Counted from the first letter of the stretch, positions 34,480 through 46,240 are shown. The stretch: 64,000 bases of DNA from Sclerodactyla briareus (GCA_026419785.1 JAODTK010001976.1:112234-176233); one strand, 5' to 3'. Notes: generated from the letters alone by a model not told the origin. Numbers and translations: made by a program.

Positions 34480-35325
34480 ATTGAATTGTGATACCGGAGG
34501 AACAGTATTTCTATCCAAAAAGTGACCCAATGAACAAGAATATCCTTAGTCGTGGGGACATTCTGAGAGGAGTGATTGACGACGTGACCCAAAAATTTAT
34601 GGGATCTCTCAAGCGAAGACAGCCGACGATGGACATGGGAATCAAATAGGAAATTCCCAGAAATAGACTGCCTATAGACGACAACAAAGTGGAGGTTATG
34701 CACACCGACGAGCCAGAATACTCACTGTATCCCACTGCCGTTCCGTTATATGAAAGTAATGAAGAAAACAAGAAACTATGACATTATAAGTTGAAAATCA
34801 CAGGAGTTCCACACTCTCCACCATGCCTCCTATATGTGGTGAAAAACTATGTGCGTGTGAATATTTAAAAAGACTTTCCATACAGCAGGTCATAACTGCG
34901 AAAGATCAACAAGATTGTGCGCCTAGGGTAGCAATGTGCTTTACTAAAAGATAACCTATTGCTGCAAATGCCTGAGTTAGAATAACAGAATTATAAAAAA
35001 TATACTCGCCATTCCACTACTCTTGTATACGGAGATAGCATCGAGCAGTTCGACGGTTGTCGAATTGGTGAATTCAAACAAAAATGCCGTGAAGCCTGCC
35101 GTGGTCTCCAATTAATAACTACACAGGAGTACCGCAGGATTACACGCTTCACTGCATTGAAATCAAACCAAGGCCGAACCAAACCCGTGATAATCGACAG
35201 GGGGACTGAGCTTTGCGTTCAGGAGGAGCAGCGGACGATGCTTCCTCTCAACCACAACACTACACCACACTTGAAGCCGTCGAACGCTCGTGCTATCTCA
35301 AATATCCTTTCGCCTGTGTAATGTC
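34480..35325 (+). other. Unidentified open reading stretches
   Basis: A plus-strand frame from about 34,493 is open to a TAG at about 34,648 (SDPMNKNILSRGDILRGVID...). It continues in the same frame to 34,780. A second open stretch from about 34,990 to 35,320 encodes roughly 108 residues (RHSTTLVYGDSIEQFDG... RTKPVIIDRGTELC...). Neither matches a family I recognise. The charged, non-repetitive composition is more protein-like than most of this intron. They could be decayed transposon coding sequence or chance. Confidence 0.25.
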
Positions 35326-35329
35326 TCGG

Positions 35330-36690
35330 TAGAAACTTAATCAAACTTCGTCCTGAGGCTCGTTTGATTGGCGATTCTCGAACACACGCGGTGTTGAGAG
35401 TCAACATGGTTTGAGCAAGATGGAAGTCTGACGCGAGTAGGATAAAGAAGTATACCTAAGAATTTTTTTATTTATTTTTTCTTTTTGTGAACCCAACATC
35501 ACAGGGGTGTTATAGAGATGTAATTGCGATGTAATACGATTCATATTTTGTTACGAAAGCACGCTAATATTCGAGTTGGACCAACGAGGTAGGGCTTTCT
35601 TTTTAAAGTGAGGAACATATTTTGTTCAGGAGTTAATCCTGAAAAGATCATTCGGGAATTCGGTGAAATAATTCACGTTGATCAAGAACCAATATGCTAC
35701 AAGAAAGCACCGCAGGATATAGCTAATGTAGCCGAGAGGAAGGAGAAGACTAGCTCATCTTCGTTTGAACTCAAGGTGTTGAACTAAAAACCTTTTGAAA
35801 ACCATCAGACTTAGCGCCAATTAAGGGCCCTTGTGCGCGTTATACCAACGTTGGCAAGAGAAGACGTATTCCACCAAACGTTGATGATGCCCTCCGCGCC
35901 GTGAGAGGAACAACACAAGTAGAAGAAACTATAACAAATTACGTTTGATTAGAAAAAGAATCATCTCCACAAACTATTTGCCAAGTGTAAAATGACATTT
36001 ATTAGTCAATGCAGTGTGTCTTGGGATATGACGGATGAGATTCTGAATTTGTTTTCATCCAGCGACAAAACAGTGAAAACAGGTTAGATCAGATAGCGAA
36101 TTAACATCAACACACAAATACACACATTGTCATTACCGAGGGAACATGATTAGCAACAATGAGCAGAGTCGCTTCCCCGTATATGAAAATAACAGCCCAG
36201 ATGCACACGTGCCATGTAAATGTCAAGCTATAGACTTGACATCATGTTTTCGGGAGTAAAACATGTTTCAACGTGCACACAAGCTTTATGGTCATTTCCT
36301 TCTCGTCTTCAGCAGGGATATATACCAGGTCATTAACGTAAAATCGGGCAAGGATCTCCACGCTACTTCAGTGTAGAAGATACAGTGGTGACGGATTCCA
36401 ATCAACCTTCTTTAAGTCTGCTTAACAAAGGTTGATTGAAATAGATATAATCAAGCATCATCCCCCAGCCACGAAAGTCACTAAAACTGAAACTGTATTC
36501 GAAAACGCTTACAAACATCACACACGACATCGTACGGGAGAGGCTCACGAAGAACATACGTTCGAAAAAAATTATCATAGCAGAAACGTTCCTAAATTGT
36601 TACTAACTATGAGTGATGAGGTTGGTCCAACCTATGGAAAATAACGAAAATTACGAACGTTACATTACTAACCTTTTAATTTGCAGAAGC
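35330..36690. other. Intronic non-coding interval, nothing recognised
   Basis: No motif-bearing frame or repeat partner was found. Short open frames around 35,700-35,940 and 36,432-36,644 are unassigned. Confidence 0.4.
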
Positions 36691-36699
36691 ATAATAAAT

Positions 36700-37738
36700 T
36701 TAGATTCGTTTCTGGCTAGTGAGTTTATCTAGGTTCTTGAATAAGAGTTTAAGATTTTAGGTAAGCATGGTGCAAGTGATCACGATATCATAGCTTCCGA
36801 CGTGTCTTTGTTCTGTCCATATTTCACAAAGCATGGCTTCGTTCCTCTTTCCTCGAGGGCCGAATTTTGATGACATTCTGGGTTTCTGGGGGGGGGGGAG
36901 TAATTGTAGATTGCCTAAATTATTGGAAGATTTCTTTCAATGCTGTTGATCATGGAAGTTCACGTTCCATTATTCGGGATCATAAGGTCGATTTTTTCAT
37001 TGCGTATAGACTAATTCGGGGTTCGCACATGGTTTTAGGAAATTCGTGGTGGGGCGTGATGCGGGGCTCATCTCCCCAGAATTTATGGAATATGTCACTG
37101 GTGCGTTTACAACGGCAGTATTGTTGATATAATTTTCAAACGTCTAGAACGCTTTTGACAAGGTGCCTCATGAGCGTTTCAATCAGAAAAGTTCTGGCAT
37201 TAAGGGAAAGTCTTCGAGTGGATTCGTCAGTGGCTTCTTGATAGAGAACAAGGTGTTGTCATTAATTAGTACTAAGTTGTATCGGGAGGTTGCTTTGAAC
37301 GAAGATGTTCCAATCGTTCAGAGGGATCTTGATATAATATAACAAATGGTCTTCTGATTGGCGATGTTCTTAAATCTGCCCGAATGTGCAAACGCTGTGC
37401 ATGTGGTTTTCACAATCGCCAACGAACCCAATGAAGTTGAATGGTCTAAATATTTATCAGGTGAATTCAGAAACGATCGGAGTTTCATAAGGTTTCTTAT
37501 TCGAAACCTTCTAAGCAGTGTGCTGAAGCATAGGAAAAGTAATTGGGGTCTGAGCTTATTAGACGTCACTGTGATAAAGAATTGTTGTCAGGCTGTCAAG
37601 CAACTGTTGAGCCCAACCTGGAGTATTCTGTCCAAGTATGGAATCCTTACGTAATGTTACCCACTAATAGGGGTCATTGCCTTCGTGACAAACGCTGTAG
37701 ATTAGGACGTTTTGGACAGTTGGACATAAAAACTTGCT
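36700..37738 (+). pseudogene. CR1/Jockey-like LINE copy A, broken
   Basis: The plus strand opens with the end of the endonuclease (HGASDHDIIASDVSLFC, about 36,767-36,820). It continues with the RT motifs HGFRKF (about 37,027), a shifted AFDKVPHERF (about 37,152-37,185), TKLYREVALNEDV (about 37,273-37,310) and the thumb-side VQVWNPYV. TKLYREVALNEDV matches DNKLYREVALNEDV of the 48.8-52.1 kb copy nearly residue for residue, so these belong to one family. The FADD segment and most of the endonuclease are deleted. The copy sits in the large DHRS4-like intron on the opposite strand. Confidence 0.82.
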
Positions 37739-37849
37739 AAGAGACAAAATAATGCTAACCAAACACAATAGGCAAAATAAGCAAATGTACCGATGCGTAT
37801 ACAGATGACTATCACCGTGAATGAATTCTATGGAAAATCTTTCCGAAAA

Positions 37850-38008
37850 GCCAATCAACGGTAATATGTATCGGCTGCTGCGGTAATCTGTGGTATTTTC
37901 GCATAAACTTAGAGTGCGTTTTTTTTTTCTGAAATAAACGTTCGTTTCCGTAAATTGGGAATTTCACATAGATCCCGGACACGCATACGCAACAATGGAA
38001 TCTCAGCC
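37850..38008. mobile_element. TIR element family A, right-end remnant
   Basis: Ends with CACGCATACGCAACAATGGAATCTCAGCC followed by TAA, a diverged copy of the family A right terminus seen at 22,460-22,487. The left terminus is not recognisable. It directly abuts the next TIR element and shares its TAA flank. Confidence 0.6.
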
Positions 38009-38011
38009 TAA

Positions 38012-38182
38012 AGCCGCGTTTCCATGCACGCGGGAGGGCGTTTGGAAGACTCGTTTCCATGCACGCGGGCGGACGGGGCGGGCCGTTTTCTCGAGTCACG
38101 CACCTCTTATCACTTTTAGTGTGTATATGCGCTATATAGGAACCGTTGTAGCCTACTACTACTACTATTATTATTATTATTA

Positions 38183-38219
<37 letters not shown>

Positions 38220-38745
38220 TATCAAACACCGGACGATACCAGTGTTTAAAACCTAAACAACGGTGCTCATTTTCTGAAAACCATTGTTTAAATGTCAAAG
38301 ATTACGGCCACTATTTTGTTAAAAAAAACACAAAAAAAACTCACAATTGACAGGTTTTTGGAGATTTAATTAGCAAATACTTGACATATCAATGGTTTAA
38401 ATATGTGTTCAAATAGGTGTCTGGTCGTTAAAAACTAGAGACAATCTGTATAAAATCTCATCCTAGTGTTGAAACAGTTATGAATGTTGTTGGACATATT
38501 AGGCACATAAAATGTCCTCTACTCTTCATTATCGGGCACAAGCCGGTAAAGATTGCAGGGAACATCCCGGAAAATCGAGACGAAATACCACGCGGACACG
38601 CGGGCGGGCGGAAAAAATCGCTACACGACCGATTCGAGAAAACCCCCGACCGCCCGCCCGCCCGCCGCGTGCATGGAAACGGCTCCATTGGAAATAACGA
38701 TGAGCGATTTAGACGCCCGCCAGCCGCCTGCATGGAAACGCCGCT
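38012..38745. mobile_element. TIR element family B with TAA target-site duplication
   Basis: The left terminus AGCCGCGTTTCCATGCACGCGGG and right terminus GCCGCCTGCATGGAAACGCCGCT are inverted repeats. Both ends are flanked by TAA (38,009-38,011 and 38,746-38,748), a 3-bp duplication as made by PIF/Harbinger transposases. Further inside, TTTCCATGCACGCGGGCGG (about 38,059) and CCGCCGCGTGCATGGAAACG (about 38,659) form a second inverted pair, so the ends are doubled. The interior holds a TAT/ATT microsatellite and no transposase frame. It is a non-autonomous element. Confidence 0.75.
38154..38220 (+). repeat. (TAC)n(TAT)n microsatellite
   Basis: CTA units change to TTA units with one interruption. 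Lies inside TIR element B. Confidence 0.9.
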
Positions 38746-38877
38746 TAAGACAGCCTTAGCCTTTCCCCTTCTCTGTAAAGGTTCCATTTCAGCCTCTGGG
38801 TCGATCACGGATGAGTTATTCTAAGCCATGATATCTGTTGCAAAACTGAACAGCCTTACTCTATGTGGTAACATTAC

Positions 38878-39054
38878 AGGAGTGATCAGCCGTTGTCTGT
38901 CTTCCTTGATCCCCTGGTGACAGACCACGCCCGTTGCTTGGATGCCTATCTCTTTCAGCCTCTGAACAGCCTTTGAGACGTTTCTTGTTGTCGGCTACTA
39001 ACCACGACTTTCGCCCCTTCCTTGCCCAGTCTGACCGCAGTGGCAAACCCGATG
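38878..39054 (-). CDS. DHRS4: DHRS4-like SDR cofactor-binding exon, with a 1-base frameshift
   Basis: This minus-strand block reads IGFATAVRLGKEGAKVVVSS then RQQE. After a one-base loss it continues VSKAVQRLKEIGIQATGVVC, HQGIKEDRQRLITP. It matches the DHRS4 pattern GIGxAxAxRLxxxGAxVVVSSRKQxNVxxAVxxLxxxGxxVTGxVCHVGKxEDRxxLI. GIG is the end of the TGxxxGIG nucleotide loop. The SSR(K/Q) segment after beta-2 is typical of NADPH preference. The exon is bounded by TAATAG and GTAATG. It would be 178 bases (phase 2 to phase 0) if the base missing in the A-run (CAAGAAACGTC) were present. The break may be a sequencing/assembly error or a real lesion. The upstream exon with the start was not found. Confidence 0.85.
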
Positions 39055-39059
39055 CTATT

Positions 39060-41685
39060 ACGAATACAAAATAACGATGCTTCGAACGAGTAATATGTCG
39101 CTCATTCAGGCAAGTTGAAGTGTTCCAATTCAGACCTGTCTACAGCTGGATTGCTGTATATAACCTAACCTTATAAAACCTAATAATTACATTCAGTGAC
39201 TAGCAGGAAAATACGGGTCATGTCACCGCGACGATAGTGTGATGTAACACGAGATAACGTCAAACAGATGTTACGCTGAAACATTGCCGATTACCGTGTA
39301 TACCTCGCGTTTGAGGATTTCAGTCGCCATATTCGAATTGCCCATGAGCATCTGCAGGAAGGCTTCAATGAAAATGACTCACAAAGATGACTCGGTCAAT
39401 TTCGCATGCTATGATCTATATCATTCACAACCCCTGGTGGTAGTACAGGGTAATGACAGAACGAAGACCCTGTATCCCAGTATATGTGGCTATACAGGTC
39501 AATCACCCCCCCCCCCTCTTTTCGAAATTGCAACAAAAGTTGAAATTTTCAAATCCCACCGTAACTTAGTTCTGGGTTGCCGGGAAAGACTAGAATGAGG
39601 CAGGCAGTGTGAATTGTACTTATAATGAATCTAAGGAGGAAGGCTGGTGGGGTGGGAAGACTAAGATACTGGTAACAGAATCTGTCGAATGGACTATAGT
39701 CCCGGGGCAAGGACAGTGAAATGCAATAGGTAGCGCCTGCCTGTTTTTAGGATTTCACGACTATTGGCCAGGATCGCATGAGCCCCTGCGCCACAATCTA
39801 AGCATCAAGTGGCACCTGGACCGTGTAATAAATGAATACAGAGCACAATTAAATAAATCTAAACTAATATGCACGATAGGAGTAGTACCCATGGGTAGCT
39901 CCACAGTCTGAGGCACTGCCGACAAATTCGCCCGGTTTCAAGTGAATCGAAGGGGGGGGGGGGTTCTGTTGGGAACGGGAAGATAGTAGATGACGCCTTG
40001 AAACTCATCTTTGGACTGTTCAACACCTGAAATGGAAAAATTGTAATGTAATGTTTAATGATGGATTGACCGTCATTCTTTTTTTCACATTGATTTTTTT
40101 GCTGAAAGCTAGATCTCTTTAGTCTAAGCGATGTAATATCCTTGGAAAAATATAGCCTAAATACATAGATGGCTGAATGGTTCTAAGCCGTTTCAGGCAA
40201 TGGATGAATGCACTTGCTCTTTTAGTACCTGAGTCCATATTTCCGCCTACCTTGCAACTTTCTCAAATTTTTAACTTATCGGAATTCGTTTCGAACTTTT
40301 CTCGCGACGGCGACCGCCATGAATATTGAACATCTGCTAACAACTTCGCTGACGTGACAGTCAATATCGATCACTTTAACGACATAATAACGAAGGGGAA
40401 TCCTTATAGGTGTTAGAGGACCATATCTGCTCCTCGTGTTGATACTAGTCTATAAAATTTGTTCCCAAACCACAATTATATAGGACAAGCAAGAAGGTTT
40501 CCTCACAACCATTCACCACAGTCAGATGTGTGGGCTAGTCAAGGTCACTAGAGGACCAATCTCTATTTGGGCACGAATAATGTGACGGGACAGACGTAAT
40601 GTAAGTTGTTGTCGTCTGTCAAAACTACATTCTGGTGAATCTTTGACCTCATGTGACATTCGACCTCACTGCTTTGACTCTACCATGAGGGCTTAATTTT
40701 ATGTTGTTGACCAAGGTTAGACACCGAGACGAGGCACTAAGACCAATCACACTAACTTACTACGACCACTCCTATCACACCCTTTTGCAAGTATGATGAA
40801 ACTTTGTAAAAAGGTTAGAAACAGGCCTAATCACGAAATGCAGATAAATTCGTGGCCCAGCAAGCAGGGACCAGTGGCCCAGAGACAGATCAGGAACATA
40901 TTAATGTATGAATGTGTAAGTTTCAGCAACCACACGTTTGCATGGAGGCTGGACAAAGAAACACGATGTCATGGTCCAGACTATATGTGAAATGATTACC
41001 TCTTATACAGTAAGCAGGACGTTGCGCTGTAAATTGGAAGAGAAATGGTATTGCGGAAACCCGGTTTAGCCCTGCCAAACACTGAAGTTGTTAAACGGGA
41101 CCGGCACGTCGGGCCCAAATAATGAAGTACGATGTTTTCGTACTTTACAGAGGGTTTGTTGCGTCCAGCTGCTTGTTTCTTCCCTAGTACTTGGTAACGT
41201 GGATCATATCGACTTCGTTCACGTGTTCAGGTCTTGAATCCTTCGAAGGCTTACTGCGAAAGATATGTTTTTTCGGAAGCTACGATTAGTCAGAATTTTC
41301 AGGTTTCAGAATTAAATTCCTTTTTCCTACCATCAATTCTCGTCGATAGGAACAGTGAATGAACACCTGAAAGAAGTTGCATACTATTCGTCAATATTTG
41401 AACGTTCAACCAAGCTTTCTCGACGTGTTAGGTAAATGCATACACACACCTGAGCCGCCTCCCTCAAATGCAAGCAAGAACTGAATTTGTGAATGTTCAT
41501 TCAGGAATCTTATCTGTTGTCTACGCGTCCACATGCGCGGAGAGGAAGTGAGCCACTTTCCTTCAGCAAATACTCTAGGACCCGTACCTCTCTCAACTCT
41601 CTGGACTCCTCGACTGTACACAGGGGGAAACAACAGTGCGTGTTCTGATATGCAAGTATGCGGATGCTATCATACGGCTATACGT
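39060..41685. other. Non-coding interval upstream of the last located DHRS4-like exon
   Basis: No first exon (start codon plus GKVAxVTG-type beta-1) could be located. Low-complexity C-runs and G-runs are at about 39,507-39,516 and 39,953-39,963. TTTGACCTCA/GACATTCGACCTCA motifs occur at 40,640-40,670. Otherwise nothing is recognised. Confidence 0.4.
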
Positions 41686-41689
41686 ACTG

Positions 41690-42010
41690 GAGCAGAAGAA
41701 TGGTAGAGTGGTGTCAGTGACACCTACAACCATATATATTCCGGGTTCGAATTCGTGCGGTCACCGGACGATTTTTCCTAAGTGGCTGCAATTGCAGTTG
41801 CGATAGGCGAGGTCTTGTTCTTCATCATGGGTTCCGCTGTGATGCATTGATTTTCTGGGGTTACTGGTATTTGTTACGGAATATTTGCAATAAGTTTCGT
41901 CTGTCGGCTGTGAGCAGTCACGTTGAACTTGAACTTCCTCTCCTCCGGGTTCCGAGAAAGTGGTTGGGTACTGGATTTCACTGATAGTCCTTTCAGATGG
42001 GGACGTAAAA
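41690..42010 (+). repeat. tRNA-derived SINE family C, copy 3
   Basis: The head AGAATGGTAGAGTGG (A-box-like, about 41,698-41,712) and CCGGGTTCGAATTCG (B box, about 41,742-41,756) have spacing close to that of tRNA genes. The body shares TTACGGxATATTTGCAA(A)TAAGT, GTCACGTTGAACTTGAACT and TTTCACTGATAGTCCTTTCAGAT with the minus-strand pair at 33.9-34.5 kb. Confidence 0.8.
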
Positions 42011-42224
42011 TGGCGGTCCCGGGAGCAGGTTGGGATGGTTACACCCCTCCCTCGTTATCATCTGAGCTAGTCGAGAAAGTAGGCGAGTTATTGCCAGTGC
42101 TCATCCACGAACAATACGGCCAGGGTTCATAGATGAGCCTTAGTTGGCTTCCTGGACTCGTAGGAATCAAATCAAAGTAAACGGTATGCGCGCTGCCGCT
42201 GAATGATTTCTGTGGTTGTTCAAT

Positions 42225-43215
42225 TTATTTAGTAGAGTCAGGGAGGAGCTGAGTCTTCATGAACGACTCCGAAACCACAACGACATAAGGAGAAGAACAA
42301 CAGACCTCCAAGATTTCTCCCACAATTCCAACAATTCAAAGTGTTGCTCAAGGCAATAACACTCTTAGACCGAACCACACCTGCAGAAAGCCTGTTCCAC
42401 TCATTAAGCACTCTTTGCGAGAAGAAAATTCCGAATGTCTAAACTGCAACGTTTATACCACGAAGCTTGAGACAATGGTTCCTATTAGTGGTAACAAAGA
42501 AGTAGTCGAAAGACAGATCACCAAAGCCATGAACCATATGTTGGAAACCTGAATCAGATCACCCCGCGTTTCGTCGCCTTAGCTCCATTGAAGTCAGTCC
42601 AAGACGCTTTAATCTTGTCTCATGCGGCAAATCACGCAGGCAGTGAACTAATCTCATAGCCCTCCTTTAAACTTTTCGATTAGCAGCCTATCTTTCGCGA
42701 AATAAGGATTCCACAATCGCGCGGAATACCCTGGTGGGGTCTTACCAACTGCCTAAACCGCCTGACAACAATGTCTCCGTCAAGAAAACTGATATTACGT
42801 TTAGTCAAGCCAAGAGTCCAATTAGCTTTTCTGGCGTTTCCTGGCAGCTTCCGCACATTGCTTGGGAGGTTTCAATGTAGAATCGAAAAATAAATACACA
42901 CCAAGAACTTTTTCAGAATATACTACATTGATTTCTTGACCATTTCAAACTAAAACACGCGTTGGCGTTATGAGAGCCAACATGTATCACATTGCATTTA
43001 TCGAGGCTAACGGAACATTTGCCAATCCGAAGACCATTTTGGAGATTCAGTCTAAATCCCTTCGAACAATTGCAACATCATCAATCACTCCGATAAAATT
43101 TCGAACAAACAAATCGGCGAGGCCGTTGATATAGTCAAAGAGAGGAAGGGACCAAGAACAGACTCTTCGGGAACACCACTCATTGGCTGGCGAATCAAGA
43201 AGGTATATACAACAG
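42225..43215 (-). pseudogene. CR1/Jockey-like LINE copy B, 3' half, broken
   Basis: The minus strand from 43,215 reads SGVPEESVLGPFL then a shifted YINGLADLFV. A decayed catalytic region follows (FIGVIDDVAIV, where FADD is expected), then ETRLKRLGLTSMELRRRNA and DLIQVSNIW (about 42,640-42,540). These are the SGVPQGSVLGPxLFxxYIND ... YxxRLxxLGLxxLExRRxRxDLI pattern of CR1/Jockey RTs. The 3' end at 42,235-42,420 matches the same region of the 48.8 kb copy. The 5' half is absent, as usual for 5'-truncated LINE insertions. Confidence 0.82.
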
Positions 43216-43219
43216 AAGT

Positions 43220-44880
43220 CATAGAATTAGCTAATCATTAAAAAAACATTGGCAGTATTTCTAACATGGATTCCTCTTTACAGCATTATCTGTCTCAAAA
43301 TGTGATTTGCTGTACAAGTGTATAACGAAGATGTTACGATGAAAAGTATAGTGATGCAAACCAGAAATGGTGCTAGCTCCTCTGACCACAGCATCCATAC
43401 AGAACGCACAATTCAGTTTCTGCCCCGGGAAATGTAGGAAAAAATCAGAAGACATAAATAAGGAAATCATTTTGAATATAGAGACAGAGACTATAAATAT
43501 CTGATAAACAGGTGAAGTGTAACTGTCAGGTTGTATTCCGAGCCTACGTTTTGTTCTGAATGTGAACCCGACATATCCCTTCAGTAGTTCAATGGAAACT
43601 TTGTGTCTTCACAATATTGATGCGCGCATGTTCGCATTATCTTTGTGAAAATGTGCCACACTAAAATTCAGGAAGCCGAAATGGTTTAGTGATTCCTTGA
43701 CTGATCTCTGATAACATATGACCAGACACAGGGATGGGATAATGTAATAACAACTTTTTCTATTGTTCACAAAGAAAACAAACCTACAGCTGAATACCAA
43801 ACTCCATTTTCAATGGACTAAGCATTATTGACCTCATAGGGCTATATTAGAATTATAAGAATGACCTCTGGTGACCCCGAAAACTTAAGAGGCAAAAGGG
43901 TTTTTGAACTTTCTACGAGGAAGCCACACAATAACTTCAACTTAACGGACTGAGCATGGCGGGTCCATTGTGCTTACATGGATTCCTGAATTTTCACCTC
44001 TCACCCCAGATTGGCTGGCTTCATTGCATTCTATCAATTATATTATTTGTTAGGGTTGGGGTTTTGGTTTGTTGTTTTGTGGTTTAGTTTTTTGTTTTTA
44101 AAAAGTGGGGGGTGGATTTCCACAAACTGGGGTTGAGCTTCTAGGGAGTTGGCTTTGAGCAGACTAGGAAGGATGAGTTGGTTTGACTGTCTGAGTTGGA
44201 GGCGAGATTTGGAGGCGAGTGACCATCAGTGGCAGTATGTTAGGGGAGATTGCAATTGAGCAGCAGAGAAACCTCTGGGTGGGATACCAATTTTGGGAGG
44301 GCATGTAATCCCTCCCCTTGTGTACATATGTCTCAGTAGAATCTTAAATAAACTTCGTCCTGTTCGAAGCGTGGCAGAAATGAAATGACGACCTAGTTGG
44401 ACTGTTGGTAATTTATTACCAAAACTAAGATGCCTTGGGTCAATTGTCAGTTGGAAACACATGTGCACCTCTCATCCTCTGTAATAAATGAATACCTCAT
44501 GGTAGATTCATTTTGACTTTCAGTGGGAAAAATAAATCTTGGGGCATTCACCCTCCGAAGGTCATTTTGGAACTGACCTCGCCTCAGAGTCACAGTGACA
44601 GGCCCATGGGCCAATAAATGTTTCACGTGGAATCTATACGTGTGCATCAATATTGAATTCATAGTTTAAAAGTTCCATTTTAAATATTTTCTGTTATAAG
44701 AAGGAAGAGCGAATTCAGGTTTCGATAATTGTTACTAATCTACTGAACCTATGCTTCCTTCAGCCTTGGCTATTCGTTATTCTGGTTCTTGTGACTATGT
44801 CATATGTGGACCTATGTACTTCACTGGTCTAATGGAGGTACTGCTCCCGTTTGTTGTGCGTTAAATTCAAATAAACAATT
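43220..44880. other. Non-coding interval, nothing recognised
   Basis: Contains TGACCTCTGGTGACCCCG (about 43,862), similar to TGACCTTTGGTGACCTCG at about 54,572. Short open frames near 43,261-43,470 and 44,226-44,662 carry no family motif. Confidence 0.4.
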
Positions 44881-44886
44881 TTTAGT

Positions 44887-46240
44887 GATTAATTCTGAGA
44901 TAAAATTTTATTGGCGGATGAGGTCAAATGGGGGGGGGGGGGGGATTTCGAACGCTAGCTTGGTCCTGGCAGCTTGCAAGCTTCAAATACTAAGATACTT
45001 ATTCTACTTGATGTGTTGTACATTAAAACATGGGATTCGTCACCTTTTTCATGTTTATCTGGAGGCATATTCATGACAAAATGGGAAATGGCGGTCATTT
45101 TTAATCTTTGGGCGCCATCTTAGTGTATGCCTTATAGAAGCGTTTGCTTACAAAGATAACTGTTTAATTGAATTTATCATACCTTAAAACATATAAATAG
45201 ACACCTTTATCCTTCCCTGTGATAATTTGAGGACAAAGTTGTGCCAAACATTGAAAATGACAGCCAGTTTGGACGCCATCTTGGATTTCAAAGTTTCCAC
45301 GACTGGGATTTTCGGGGAGTTTTAGTATGTTAATCTACACAATTTTCTGGACCTATGCTGAAAAAATCAGCTAGTTACCAGACTTGTCCATCTTTAGCAT
45401 TATTTAATGCTTCTAATGTTCTTGGCCTAAAAGGCGGTCCCACTATTCTTAGATAGTTCTCACTTGTTTGTATCTTTAATTATTTTGTTGTTTTTCACAG
45501 TTCAAGAGGACCAGAATTACTCTTTGGTTCCAGTCATGCATCCTAATTAAATGATAGTTTAAGAGAGTTTTAGCGAAAAATGTTTTACATGATTCTTTAT
45601 TGATTAATTCTGAGATGAATTCGATTGGCGAATGAGGTCAAATAGGGGGAGGGGGGGGGGGGATTCGAACGCCATATTGGTCCAGGCAGCTTGCAAGCTT
45701 CAAATACTAAGATACTAATTCTACTTGATGTGTTGTACATTGAAACATGAGATTCAACACATTTTTCATGTTAATCTGGAGGCATATTCATGGCAGAAAT
45801 GGGAAGGAAATTGCGGCCATTTGAATCAATTTTTGAGCGTCATCTTGATGTATGCCTTATAGAAGCGTTTGATTACTGTGATAACTGTTTAATTGAATTT
45901 ATCATACCTTAAAACATATAGTCCACCTTCAAGCCTTACCTGTGTATTTGAGGACAAAGTTGTGCCAAACGTGAAAATGGCGGCCATTTGGACGCCATCT
46001 TTGATTTCAAGTTTCCACGGACTTGGATTTTCGGTGAGTTTTATATGTTTATCTACACATTTTCCGAACCTTATGCTGAAAATCCGCTTTGCTGAATAAA
46101 TCAAGCCTTGTTGCCAGACATTTTCTGGACCTATGCTGAAAAATAGCTATGCTGAAACAAAAATCAGCTTGTTACCAGAAATGTCCATCTTTAGCATTTT
46201 ATGTTGATAATGCTCTTGGCCTTTCTATGTAGGCCTACGA
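44887..46240. repeat. Tandem duplication, two units about 715 bp apart, each with a G-run
   Basis: GATTAATTCTGAGAT begins at 44,887 and at 45,602. Both units share GATGAGGTCAAAT followed by a long G-run, GCAGCTTGCAAGCTTCAAAT, TCTACTTGATGTGTTGTACATT, GCCTTATAGAAGCGTTTG, TTTAATTGAATTTATCATACC and GAGGACAAAGTTGTGCCAAAC. Within the second unit a short TTTTCxGxACCTATGCTGAAAA segment is itself repeated (46,065-46,145). No open frame spans a unit. Confidence 0.88.

Noticed and set aside
39297-39349. Possible first exon of the SDR gene on the minus strand (MATEILKRE-like)
   Set aside because: The phase at its end does not match the phase required by the 38,878-39,054 exon and it lacks the TGxxxG glycine motif.
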